This document shows, in pieces, positions 17,052 to 25,458 of a stretch of 64,000 bases of DNA. Both the position numbers and the translations under genes were made by a program. The notes below the pieces were generated by a model that saw nothing but the letters and a program-made list of their open reading frames with translations, had not been told where the DNA came from and ran no database searches. Origin of the DNA: an uncultured Acidobacteriia bacterium (GTDB taxonomy: Bacteria; Acidobacteriota; Terriglobia; Bryobacterales; Bryobacteraceae); assembly GCA_903851195.1 (NCBI GenBank), contig CAINNJ010000059.1, forward strand, positions 22,177 through 86,176, in the 5' to 3' direction. The stretch's first letter is position 1. Each line of letters starts with the position of its first letter.

Positions 17052-19535
17052 TCAAGGTCCGATGCGAATCCGCTTCCCGTCGCTGGAGATCGTGATCAGA
17101 CCGCGCTCGTCGGTGCGGAACACGTCCATATGGCGCTCGCGCAGGGCATCGAGAGTGGCGCGATGCGGGTGTCCATAACTGTTTTCAAACCCGGCCGAGA
17201 TCACACCGAAGGCCGGGTGGACGGCGTCCAGCAACTCCGCGGTGCTCGAGGTGCGGCTGCCGTGGTGCCCCACCTTCAGCACGTCGGCATGTTCCAGCAG
17301 TCCTTCCGCAAGCAACTGCTGTTCGATCTTTTTTTCCATGTCCCCGGTCAGCAGAAAGGCGGTGGAACCGAATTGTACGCGCATCACCAGCGAGTCGTCG
17401 TTCTTCGGTTTGTCGGCCGCGCGGTAATCCGGGCCGGGCGCGAGAACGGTCAGAGACGCGCCGCCGTACGGGGCCGTCTGGCCGCGCTGCAGCAGCCGGA
17501 TGGGAATCCGCAGTTCGTTCGCGGTGCGGCGGACGCCGATCCACTCCGGACTTTCCTGCACCGCGCCGGCCCATAGCTCGGCAGGCCGGAAATTCCGCAG
17601 CACCGCGCTCATCCCGCCCATGTGGTCTTCGTGCGCATGGGTCATCACAACTACGTCCAGTCGCTTGATGGAGCGGGTCCAGAGATAGGTGGACACCACG
17701 TCCTCGCCGATATCGAGACCGGATTTGTGCGTGCGCCCGAAGGACGGGATGCCGCCGGCGTCGACCAGCATCAGCTTGCCGTCCGGAAAAGCCGCGAGCA
17801 GCGAATCGCCCTGTCCCACGTCGATCGCGCTCAGCTCGAAGTGCCCCTTTTCCACCTGGGGCGCGAAAGGATGGAGAACCATCGCGGCCAGCGTTGCGGC
17901 GACACCGCACCACGCCGCGGCGCGGAACCAGGTGCGGCAGGTTCGCACGGCAGCGACCATCAGGGCGAGCGCGAAGAGCGCCGCCAGCCAGAACGGTGGC
18001 CCCGGGATGCGCCAGTCTGGTTCCCAGCGGGCATGGAACTGCACCGCGGTCCGGGCCACCGCGAGCAGCCACGCGCAGACCGCGGCAAGCCCGTGTGAGT
18101 TGAACACGATCGCCAGAAAGCCCAGTGGCACCAGCGCGCTCAAGACCGGCACCACAACGGCGTTGGCGGAGAGCCCGGAGGCGGAGAGACGGTGAAAGTA
18201 GAGGATGGTCGGCAGGGCCAGCCCGATCTGAATGAAGAACGAAGTCACGAAGATTTCCCAGCCGTAGAGCGAGACGCGCGCGGTCAAAATCACCAGGGCG
18301 CGCGCTGCCGGACCGGGCAGGCGAAGGGCGAGTTGCAGCGTGTCGGCCAGGAGGCGCATTTCGATTCGGAACTGGGCTGCTTTGGGCTGCATGCGGATAT
18401 CCCGCCTGACGTCCGCAAGGCCACCCAATGCCCTGGCCAACGGGGCCGACGTACTTTCCAGCAGCGGGAGCACGAACGCTCCAATCAGCGCGACAGCCAG
18501 GAAGGAGAGCTGAAATCCGGGATCGAAAAGCTGCGGCGGATCCGCGATCACAAACAGAATCGCGACAGCCGCCAGGATATTCAGCAGGCGTCCTTCGCGA
18601 AAGAAGAGCCGCCCCAGACCGAAAAGCGTCATTCCGGCCGCGGAACGTAACACCGGCGCCTGCCAGCCGGCGATCCCCGCGTACAGCCAGGCTACCGCGA
18701 TAGTGGCTGCGAGCGCGAGCGTGCGGGGCGCCGCGCACAGCCGCAGGAAGAAGAGCAGCACGGCGGTCAGCACGGCCACGTGGCTGCCGGAGATCACGAG
18801 GGCGTGGAAGGTGCCGGTAGAGCGGTAGTCGGTGGTCCAGAGCCGGTCCAGCTTCGCGGTGGCGCCAATCAGCACGGCCTGCATCATGCCGTTGGCGTAG
18901 GCATCGTTCGCATATAGACGATCCAGGCGCTCCAGTGCCGCCATGCGGACAGCAAATATCTGCCGGGGCAGCCAGCCGCCACATCGGCCGGGAAGGATGC
19001 GCACGGTGGCGGCATCTCCCGAGGCGTTCCAGAAAATACGTTGCCGCGCCAGATACGAGACGGCGTCAAAGGCGCCCGGGTTGGCATAGTTATGGGGCCG
19101 GCGCACCTTTCCTTCGAATTCCAGTCTGGTTCCGTACGATAAAGAAGGAAAAGGCATACCGGGTTTGGCGAAAAGCGAGACCTGTGTCCTCGCTTCGGGC
19201 GCGAGTTCCAGCACAAATTTCTCTCTGTCGGAAGCGAGTAACGCGGGATCCACCACGCAACCTTCGAGAATTGTGGGTGTATTATCCGCTACTGATAAAC
19301 CGGGAGTTCGTTCGGGTGAATGATAAAGAACACACAAAATTCCGAAAAATACGAGGGCGAGAAGCCCGCCAGGCAAAACCAGTCGAGGCGAAAATCGCGC
19401 CGCGATCCAGCCGATTCCGGCAGATGCGGCCAAGCCGGCCACGGTTTCACCGAGGTCAAACCGGACACAAGTGGAAAGAGTGATACCAAGGGCAACGGCA
19501 GCGAAAGGAAGAAGAAGAGGTTCCCGGAATCGCAC
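17052..19535 (-). CDS. comEC: ComEC/Rec2 DNA-uptake channel with metallo-beta-lactamase domain
   Basis: 827 residues with all three expected regions: an N-terminal DUF4131-like domain (to about residue 190), the multi-span Competence domain (ALVISGSHVAVL, LYAGIAGWQAPVLRSA), and a C-terminal metallo-beta-lactamase domain with MTHAHEDHMGG and KVGHHGS. It should carry single-stranded DNA across the inner membrane during natural transformation, the MBL domain perhaps degrading the second strand. The other competence genes are not adjacent. The gene may be followed by the HExxH lipoprotein gene in one transcript. Confidence 0.94.
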   Translation of the reverse strand: MRFREPLLLPFAAVALGITLSTCVRFDLGETVAGLAASAGIGWIAARFSPRLVLPGGLLALVFFGILCVLYHSPERTPGLSVADNTPTILEGCVVDPALLASDREKFVLELAPEARTQVSLFAKPGMPFPSLSYGTRLEFEGKVRRPHNYANPGAFDAVSYLARQRIFWNASGDAATVRILPGRCGGWLPRQIFAVRMAALERLDRLYANDAYANGMMQAVLIGATAKLDRLWTTDYRSTGTFHALVISGSHVAVLTAVLLFFLRLCAAPRTLALAATIAVAWLYAGIAGWQAPVLRSAAGMTLFGLGRLFFREGRLLNILAAVAILFVIADPPQLFDPGFQLSFLAVALIGAFVLPLLESTSAPLARALGGLADVRRDIRMQPKAAQFRIEMRLLADTLQLALRLPGPAARALVILTARVSLYGWEIFVTSFFIQIGLALPTILYFHRLSASGLSANAVVVPVLSALVPLGFLAIVFNSHGLAAVCAWLLAVARTAVQFHARWEPDWRIPGPPFWLAALFALALMVAAVRTCRTWFRAAAWCGVAATLAAMVLHPFAPQVEKGHFELSAIDVGQGDSLLAAFPDGKLMLVDAGGIPSFGRTHKSGLDIGEDVVSTYLWTRSIKRLDVVVMTHAHEDHMGGMSAVLRNFRPAELWAGAVQESPEWIGVRRTANELRIPIRLLQRGQTAPYGGASLTVLAPGPDYRAADKPKNDDSLVMRVQFGSTAFLLTGDMEKKIEQQLLAEGLLEHADVLKVGHHGSRTSSTAELLDAVHPAFGVISAGFENSYGHPHRATLDALRERHMDVFRTDERGLITISSDGKRIRIGP

Positions 19536-19584
19536 GCTACTTTAGTAGCCGGAAACGGGAAAATTCTCAGGGGGCTTTTATTTC

Positions 19585-19989
19585 TCAGGCGGCTTTTACA
19601 GAAGCGGAACGGGTTCTGCCGGCCGGCTTCATTGTTCTGTATTCCAGCCAGGCCAGCACTACAAACGTCTTATGCGCGCAATCGTCGGTGTTTTGCCAGC
19701 GCTCCGATGTGACCGGATCGAAAAATGGAGGCAGAAGGCGATACTGGCTGAATCGTTGTGTTTCCAGCGACTCCAGCGCGCAGGCTCCCTCGAAATCCGC
19801 CAGACATTCCAGCTCGTCGCGCGATAAGCCGCGCAGAAAATCGAGAACAAGAAGCCTGTTTACAGGTACCGTGCGTAGTAAAGCACTGATCAGCGAAGAG
19901 CGAGAGGCTACAACGGCCAAGGTAAGCTCCAGGGTACGTGCGAGTCCGTACTTACCTTTGATTATCCTGGAGTAAGCTCCTGAAAGCAA
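19585..19989 (-). CDS. Conserved hypothetical protein (Acidobacteria-type)
   Basis: 134 residues if the TTG at 19989 is used. The C-terminal two thirds (LVLDFLRGLSRDELECLADFEGACALES, then HKTFVVLAWLEYR) looks like a helical soluble protein and has good coding character. The first 25 codons lie in a stretch dominated by inverted and direct repeats (19919-19980), so translation may really start further in. No function is recognised. It follows the NHL gene on the same strand. Confidence 0.55.
   Translation of the reverse strand: MLSGAYSRIIKGKYGLARTLELTLAVVASRSSLISALLRTVPVNRLLVLDFLRGLSRDELECLADFEGACALESLETQRFSQYRLLPPFFDPVTSERWQNTDDCAHKTFVVLAWLEYRTMKPAGRTRSASVKAA
19919..19980. repeat. Nested inverted and direct repeats at the 5' end of the hypothetical gene
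   Basis: AAGGTAAG (19919-19926) pairs with CTTACCTT (19951-19958). CTCCAGG (19926-19932) could alternatively pair with CCTGGAG (19966-19972). GTAAGCTCC occurs twice (19922-19930 and 19972-19980), and GTAC is repeated inside. The mutually exclusive pairings resemble an RNA switch or eroded mobile-repeat structure, but this is inference. Confidence 0.45.
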
Positions 19990-20007
19990 GAGCAGCCTCT
20001 CCGCCCG

Positions 20008-23000
20008 CTATTTAATTGCAATGGTGGTGGTAGCCGAAGTATTACTCGGATCGATATTCGGTATGCTGTTCATAAAGATTTTCAGCGGCACCGAACCACC
20101 GGTCTGCGCATCCGACGGAATCAGAAGATTTAGCTGCCACACGCCCACCAGTCCGGGTGCGAGACCCGAGTACTGCACGTTGGCGTCCGGCACGAAGGTC
20201 TTCGACGATCCGATCAGAACCTGCGGGTTCACCGGTCCCGGTGTAGCGGCCGTCGCCGCCGTGCCATCCGGAGGAGCATTTTGCACCGGCCCCAGCCCGG
20301 TTCCGTAAAGGATGAGAATCTGGCCGCGCGCCACCGGGTTCCCGGCCGTGTTCAGACTGAAATCCACGAAATTCTGCGCGATTACCTGTCCGGTTCCGGC
20401 CTGATTACCCGTGAACAGAGCGGGCGAAGCGGAGGCCAGCTGCAGTTCCACGCCGCCGTAGATCTGGCCCGTGGAGGGCCTGACGACCTGCACATCGACC
20501 GATCCGCCTGTGGGCAGAGCGTTCGGCAGAACGGTATTGATCTGACCGGGCGACACGAAGAACAGCGGAGCGGGCGTGCCGTTCACCAGAACCTGAGTAT
20601 CGGTGAGCAACTGCGGCAGCGGGGAAGCCGTGGCCGACGCGGTGCCGGACGAAAGAATGTTACTGGAAATCTGCCCGGTTGCCGAATGCGGGAAAATCGC
20701 CGCGATGGAACCGCCCGTCAGAGGACGCTGCGAGTAGTTCGCCGCACTCACGATGTCCAGCTGCGGCACGAAATAGAGAATCCGGTTGGCGGCATCCGCA
20801 GCCACGATGTTGCTGTAACTGTCCATGAAAACCGAAAGCGGCGCGTAAACGGGAAGGCTTGCATCGGACGCGTTGTTTTTCAGCGGCAGTTGGTCGATGG
20901 AGGGGAAATGAACGATGCTGCTCTGCCCGAAATCGGCCACCCAGAACCCACCCGCGTTGGAACTGATTCCTACCGGCTGACTGAACGACGTCAGACTGGT
21001 GGGCGGCGTGTCGTACGTGTTGACGGCCGCGGCGCGGTTAAAAATCTGCACGCGACGGTTGCCCGTGTCCGCCACGATCACCCGGTCCTGAGGATCCACA
21101 GCAACTGCCCTTGGCGCCGAGAAACGGGGCGCATCGCTGCCCCCCGTAACGCTGTTGAAGTTCGGCTGGCCGAGCAGTTTCACCGCGCTCATGCCGTTAC
21201 TGAACGGCTTGGGATAAAACAAAACGCGGTTGTGCGCGGCGTCCGCCACAATCAGATAGCCGCTGTTCGGAGTCGCGGTGTTGGCCGCGTCCGCCGTCAG
21301 CGCAAGGGAAATCGGGGCGCTTAACGTGCGATCCGTGGGGTCCGTCACGGACACCCCGAAGCTCGGCTGACCGATCACCAGATCCGCGGTTTCGAGTGCC
21401 GTCTTGCCGGAAGCGAACGGGGCAGGGAAGCGCAGTACCCGGGAGTTTCCGGTGTCGGTGACGTACAAATTGCCCGCCGAATCCACCGCGAGCGACGTCG
21501 GCGACCGCAACCCGTTCGCGTTGGGCTGCAACGGATCGCCGGAAGGATAGTTCACGACCGAGCGGTACAGATCCGGCTGGCCGATCACCAGGTCGGCCTT
21601 TTGGCCGTTCTGCAGGCCTGTGAAATCCTTAAAGCCAAGGATTCGGTTGTTCTGGCTATCCGCAACATACAAATGGGGCGGAGTCGAGCTCAGGTCGAGG
21701 ATCGCCGAGCCATTGGCTCCGTTGGAAGCCTGGATATTGAACTCTTTGCCTTCGATCAGATTGGCGCTGTAGTACTGGAAGTCCAGTTGGCCGATCACGC
21801 GCGTCGCGGTATTGTTCAGGCCGGAAGGGGAAAACGGGAAGACCAGCACGCGGTGATTCTGGGCGTCTACCACCCACGCTTCCGAGCCCGACGAGACGAT
21901 GTCGACCGGCGCGTTAAACGACGCGTTGGACGAGTCGCCGTTTCCCTGGTTGGCCTTTTTCGCCGTGTAGCTCCCCTGCCCGATCACGGCTGTCGCCTGC
22001 GGAGAAGGCTGCGCCGATTCGACGGGCCAGTTATCAAACGGCGGGAAGACCATCACGCGATTGTTCGCCGTATCCGCGACCAGCACGCCCGCCGCGTTGG
22101 CCGAGACGCCCAGGGGAGTTCCTGTCCCCAGCGCGATCTGCGTGGTTCCGCCGACCGTCGTCAGACTCGGATCCAGGCCCAGGACCCGAAGCGCCACGGC
22201 GCTCGACGTTGCATTGGCCGGGTAAACGAGCACGCGGGAACCGGAATCGCTGACCAGCAGCCGGCCCCCGGGGTCGAAAGCAAGGCCCTGCGGCGCGGCG
22301 AGGGCGGTCTTGGAATTCTGCGTGGTCGCCTGCAACCGCGAGGTGAAATCGCTCTGACCTAACACGAGATCGGCGGACGGACCATACTGGTTGCTTTTCA
22401 GAACGGATGCGGGGAAGCGAAGCACGCGATTGTTTCCCGTGTCCGCCACCCAAAGGTTTCCCGCCGAATCCATCGCCAGTCCCGCACGGCTGGCGGTGCT
22501 GCCGCCGGAGCTCAGAGCCAGTGTGGACGCGCTGATGCCGCCCGTATTCGCGCCGCGGCCCGAAGACGAGGTCTGCCCGATAATCAAATCCGGAAACTGC
22601 TGCCCCGCGGGTTGCGCGAGGGGCCGCGGATACCGCACCACCCGGTTATTGCCCGTGTCCGCGATGTACAGGTTGCCCGCGGGATCCACCACCATGCCGG
22701 ACGGCACATTCAGCCCGGTTGTTGGCCGGCCGTTCTGCGTGGACGCCAGATTTCCGAACCGGTCGATCTGTCCGATCACGATATCCGCCATCGCTCCCGG
22801 TTTCAGCTGCGTCGCGTACTGGAACCCGAGAACGCGGTTATTTCCGGCGTCCGCGATATAGACGTTGGGCGGGTTCACCGAACGGTCGAGCGCGACGCCG
22901 AAAGGCAGGTTGAACTCCCGGCCTTCCACCCAGTTGGGTCCGTTACTGGTGAAAGCCGCGGGGTTGGCGGCCGTGCCGGTATACTGCGGATCCCCCAGTA

Positions 23001-23094
23001 CTTTCACGGGTTTACGGTAGAGAGCCTGGGCCGAAAGATTGCTGTAGCAAGCAATGAAGAGGCTGGCGAAAATCAGAATGCGTTTATAGAGCAA
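20008..23094 (-). CDS. Secreted NHL-repeat protein with Solibacter-type C-terminal domain (TIGR03437-like)
   Basis: 1028 residues with a signal peptide (RILIFASLFIACYSNLSAQ). At least ten NHL-type blades recur with the pattern VDPAGNLYIADTGNNRVLRFP, alternating with ADLVIGQPDF phrases; together they should form two beta-propellers. The last 230 residues hold VSAANYSQRPLTGGSIAAIF, TQVLVNGTPAPLFFVSPGQIN and ILYGTGLGPV, the Ig-like C-terminal domain characteristic of Solibacter-group secreted proteins. Likely extracellular binding or surface role; no catalytic residues seen. Confidence 0.93.
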   Translation of the reverse strand: MLYKRILIFASLFIACYSNLSAQALYRKPVKVLGDPQYTGTAANPAAFTSNGPNWVEGREFNLPFGVALDRSVNPPNVYIADAGNNRVLGFQYATQLKPGAMADIVIGQIDRFGNLASTQNGRPTTGLNVPSGMVVDPAGNLYIADTGNNRVVRYPRPLAQPAGQQFPDLIIGQTSSSGRGANTGGISASTLALSSGGSTASRAGLAMDSAGNLWVADTGNNRVLRFPASVLKSNQYGPSADLVLGQSDFTSRLQATTQNSKTALAAPQGLAFDPGGRLLVSDSGSRVLVYPANATSSAVALRVLGLDPSLTTVGGTTQIALGTGTPLGVSANAAGVLVADTANNRVMVFPPFDNWPVESAQPSPQATAVIGQGSYTAKKANQGNGDSSNASFNAPVDIVSSGSEAWVVDAQNHRVLVFPFSPSGLNNTATRVIGQLDFQYYSANLIEGKEFNIQASNGANGSAILDLSSTPPHLYVADSQNNRILGFKDFTGLQNGQKADLVIGQPDLYRSVVNYPSGDPLQPNANGLRSPTSLAVDSAGNLYVTDTGNSRVLRFPAPFASGKTALETADLVIGQPSFGVSVTDPTDRTLSAPISLALTADAANTATPNSGYLIVADAAHNRVLFYPKPFSNGMSAVKLLGQPNFNSVTGGSDAPRFSAPRAVAVDPQDRVIVADTGNRRVQIFNRAAAVNTYDTPPTSLTSFSQPVGISSNAGGFWVADFGQSSIVHFPSIDQLPLKNNASDASLPVYAPLSVFMDSYSNIVAADAANRILYFVPQLDIVSAANYSQRPLTGGSIAAIFPHSATGQISSNILSSGTASATASPLPQLLTDTQVLVNGTPAPLFFVSPGQINTVLPNALPTGGSVDVQVVRPSTGQIYGGVELQLASASPALFTGNQAGTGQVIAQNFVDFSLNTAGNPVARGQILILYGTGLGPVQNAPPDGTAATAATPGPVNPQVLIGSSKTFVPDANVQYSGLAPGLVGVWQLNLLIPSDAQTGGSVPLKIFMNSIPNIDPSNTSATTTIAIK

Positions 23095-23171
23095 AGCATC
23101 TAAAAGATAACATGGGAAGCAGGGATACTCCCCGCTTTAACCCGTCCGGAAGGTCCGGTATAGCCCCGGTT

Positions 23172-24515
23172 CTAGGCTTTCGGCCGATCGGTTTCGGTAG
23201 CGGCTTGTCCCCGTCGGGCGCGAAGTTCGTCGAGCCGTTCCCGGATTCGCTTTTCGATGCCCCGCTGCGTCGGGAAGTACCATCGCCTTCCCGCCAGAGA
23301 CTCGGGCAGGCACTCCATTTCGTTGACCGCATCCTCAAACTGGTGCGCATGCTGGTAGCCTTCCCCGTACCCCCAGCTCTTCATGGCGCGCGTGGGAGCG
23401 TTGCGCAGGTGCATCGGGACCGGCTCGGCCCGGCCTGTGCGGACTTCCTGCAGCACTTTGCCGAGAGCCTGATAGCCCGCGTCCGACTTCGGCGCGATGG
23501 CCAGGTAAATCACCGCCTGCGCCAGCGCCAGATCCCCCTCGGGCATGCCCAGAAAATGTACGGCCTGTTGCATCGCCATGCACTGCTCCAGAGCGCGCGG
23601 GTCCGCGAGGCCGATATCCTCGATGGCGATCCGCACCACGCGCCGCGCGATATACATGCGGTCTTCGCCGGATTCGAGCATCCTCGCCAGCCAATACAGC
23701 GCCGCGTCCACGTCGCTCGACCGCACCGATTTGTGCAGCGCGGAGATCAGATTGTAATGTTCCTCGCCCGTTTTGTCGTAAAGCAGGACCTTCCGGCCGA
23801 GCGAGTCGAGCAGCGTCTGCTCTGTGATCGCCCCGCCGGGACTCGCCGCCGCAACCACTTCGAGGGTGTTGTAAGCCGACCGCGCGTCGCCGTTTGAAGC
23901 CTCCGCGATCTGTTCCAGAATGGCATCCGGCGCGGTTGCATTTACCATGGGCAGCGCCCGCCGGAGCAGTTCGACAATCTCCTCATTGGTGAGCGCGCGC
24001 AACATGTAGACTTTGGAGCGCGAAAGCAGCGCGGCGTTGACTTCGAACGAGGGGTTTTCGGTGGTCGCGCCGATCAGCACGATGTCGCCGCGTTCCACGT
24101 ACGGCAGGAAGGCGTCCTGCTGGGCGCGGTTGAACCGGTGGATCTCGTCGACGAACAGAATGGTGCGGCGGCCGAGTTTGCGCAGGCGCTCGGCATCGGC
24201 CATCACCGTTTTGATCTCTTTAATGCCGCTGAGAACCGCGCTGAAGGGCAGAAACTCGCTCTTCGTCATGCGCGCGACGATCTGCGCCAGCGTTGTCTTG
24301 CCCACCCCTGGCGGGCCCCAAAGGATGATGGAGGTCAGCCGGTCCTGTTCGATCTGGCGGCGGAGGGGCTTGCCGGGACCGAGAATGTGTTCCTGCCCGG
24401 CATACTGGTCGAGCGTTTCCGGGCGCATCCGGTCCGCCAGCGGACGTTTCGCGTCTTCCGGAGTCTTTCCCGCCAGAGGCACGCTTCCGAGCGGGGAAGC
24501 GTCGAACAGACTCAC
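23172..24515 (-). CDS. rarA: Replication-associated recombination protein A
   Basis: 447 residues starting at a GTG that overlaps the stop of the upstream methyltransferase gene (GTGA), so the two are translationally coupled. It is an AAA+ ATPase with Walker A GPPGVGKTT (residues ~67-75), Walker B ILFVDEIHRFNR (~119-130) and sensor-1 IGATTENPSFEVN. The C-terminal half is the MgsA/WRNIP1 helical domain (SDVDAALYWLARMLE, RRVVRIAIEDIGLADP). It acts at stalled replication forks. Confidence 0.96.
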   Translation of the reverse strand: MSLFDASPLGSVPLAGKTPEDAKRPLADRMRPETLDQYAGQEHILGPGKPLRRQIEQDRLTSIILWGPPGVGKTTLAQIVARMTKSEFLPFSAVLSGIKEIKTVMADAERLRKLGRRTILFVDEIHRFNRAQQDAFLPYVERGDIVLIGATTENPSFEVNAALLSRSKVYMLRALTNEEIVELLRRALPMVNATAPDAILEQIAEASNGDARSAYNTLEVVAAASPGGAITEQTLLDSLGRKVLLYDKTGEEHYNLISALHKSVRSSDVDAALYWLARMLESGEDRMYIARRVVRIAIEDIGLADPRALEQCMAMQQAVHFLGMPEGDLALAQAVIYLAIAPKSDAGYQALGKVLQEVRTGRAEPVPMHLRNAPTRAMKSWGYGEGYQHAHQFEDAVNEMECLPESLAGRRWYFPTQRGIEKRIRERLDELRARRGQAATETDRPKA

Positions 24516-25306
24516 CCGAGCCCCCGCTGCCGGCGCGTTTCATACAGCAACACCGCAGCGGCCACGGCCGCATTGAGGGATTCGACGCCCGCCGTCGGAA
24601 TGGCCACGAATTCCGCCGCGGCGTGCAGTTCGGGACTGATGCCGTGCCCTTCGCTGCCGACCACGATAGCGCAGCGACGCCCGAAATCCACATCCTCCGC
24701 CAGGTGTTCCGAACCGGTGTAAGGCATGGCGGCGTAGATCAGGACCCGTTCCTTCTGTAAGGCAGCGAGCGCGGCGGGGACGTCCAGCCCGGTGACGTAA
24801 GGAATCCGAAATAACGAACCCGCCGAGGCGCGCAGCGTTTTCGGATTGTGCGGACTCGCCGTGCCTTTCACGAAGATCATGCCGGTCGCGCCGAAGGCCT
24901 CGGCGGCGCGCGCGATGGCGCCCGCGTTGCCGGGATCCTGAATGCCGTCGAGCACCAGCACCAGACTCTTTCCCCGGAATACGCGGTCCAGCGTCCAGAC
25001 GGGCAGTTTCACCAGCGCGATGACGCCCTGGCTGCTCTCCGTTGTCGTGATGGTCTGGAAAAGAGCGTCCGGCAGGACCAGCGTCCGCAGCACGCGTTCG
25101 GTGCCCGCCTTCGCCTGCGCCGATTCCGCTACCAGGACGGTGGGCACCTCGCAACCGCTCCGCAGGGCTTCTTCCAGCAGGTGGAATCCTTCCGCGATGC
25201 AGAGACCTTCGGTTGTCAGGCTGCCGCGGCCGATGGCCCGGCGCAGTTCTTTCACCAGAGGATTGGCCGGGCTGGTGACGCTTTCGGTTCGCGGAGTCGT
25301 AATCAC
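24512..25306 (-). CDS. SpoU/TrmH-family 2'-O-ribose RNA methyltransferase
   Basis: About 264 residues from the GTG at 25306 (reading VITTPRTESVTSPANPLV), the position where this family normally begins; in-frame starts at 25378 and 25450 would add an atypical tail. Residues 20-90 are a SpoU substrate-binding-like domain, and the C-terminal SPOUT domain carries the three motifs DGIQDPGNAGAIARAAEAFG, VVGSEGHGIS and AGVESLNAAVAAAVLLYE. It methylates a ribose 2'-OH in rRNA or tRNA; the target base is not evident. It is coupled to rarA. Confidence 0.92.
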   Translation of the reverse strand: MITTPRTESVTSPANPLVKELRRAIGRGSLTTEGLCIAEGFHLLEEALRSGCEVPTVLVAESAQAKAGTERVLRTLVLPDALFQTITTTESSQGVIALVKLPVWTLDRVFRGKSLVLVLDGIQDPGNAGAIARAAEAFGATGMIFVKGTASPHNPKTLRASAGSLFRIPYVTGLDVPAALAALQKERVLIYAAMPYTGSEHLAEDVDFGRRCAIVVGSEGHGISPELHAAAEFVAIPTAGVESLNAAVAAAVLLYETRRQRGLG

Positions 25307-25458
25307 GTGCTGAAATGTTTTCAAGTGCCCCCAGAATAACGCACCGGAAACGGACAGGGTCTGTCCGGGGCCGGACATTAACGTTCGCCCGTCCTCGCGC
25401 AAGCCGTTGAAAATCAAGGCTGACGGACTGGATCCGCAGGTGCCTGACAAGCGCCATC

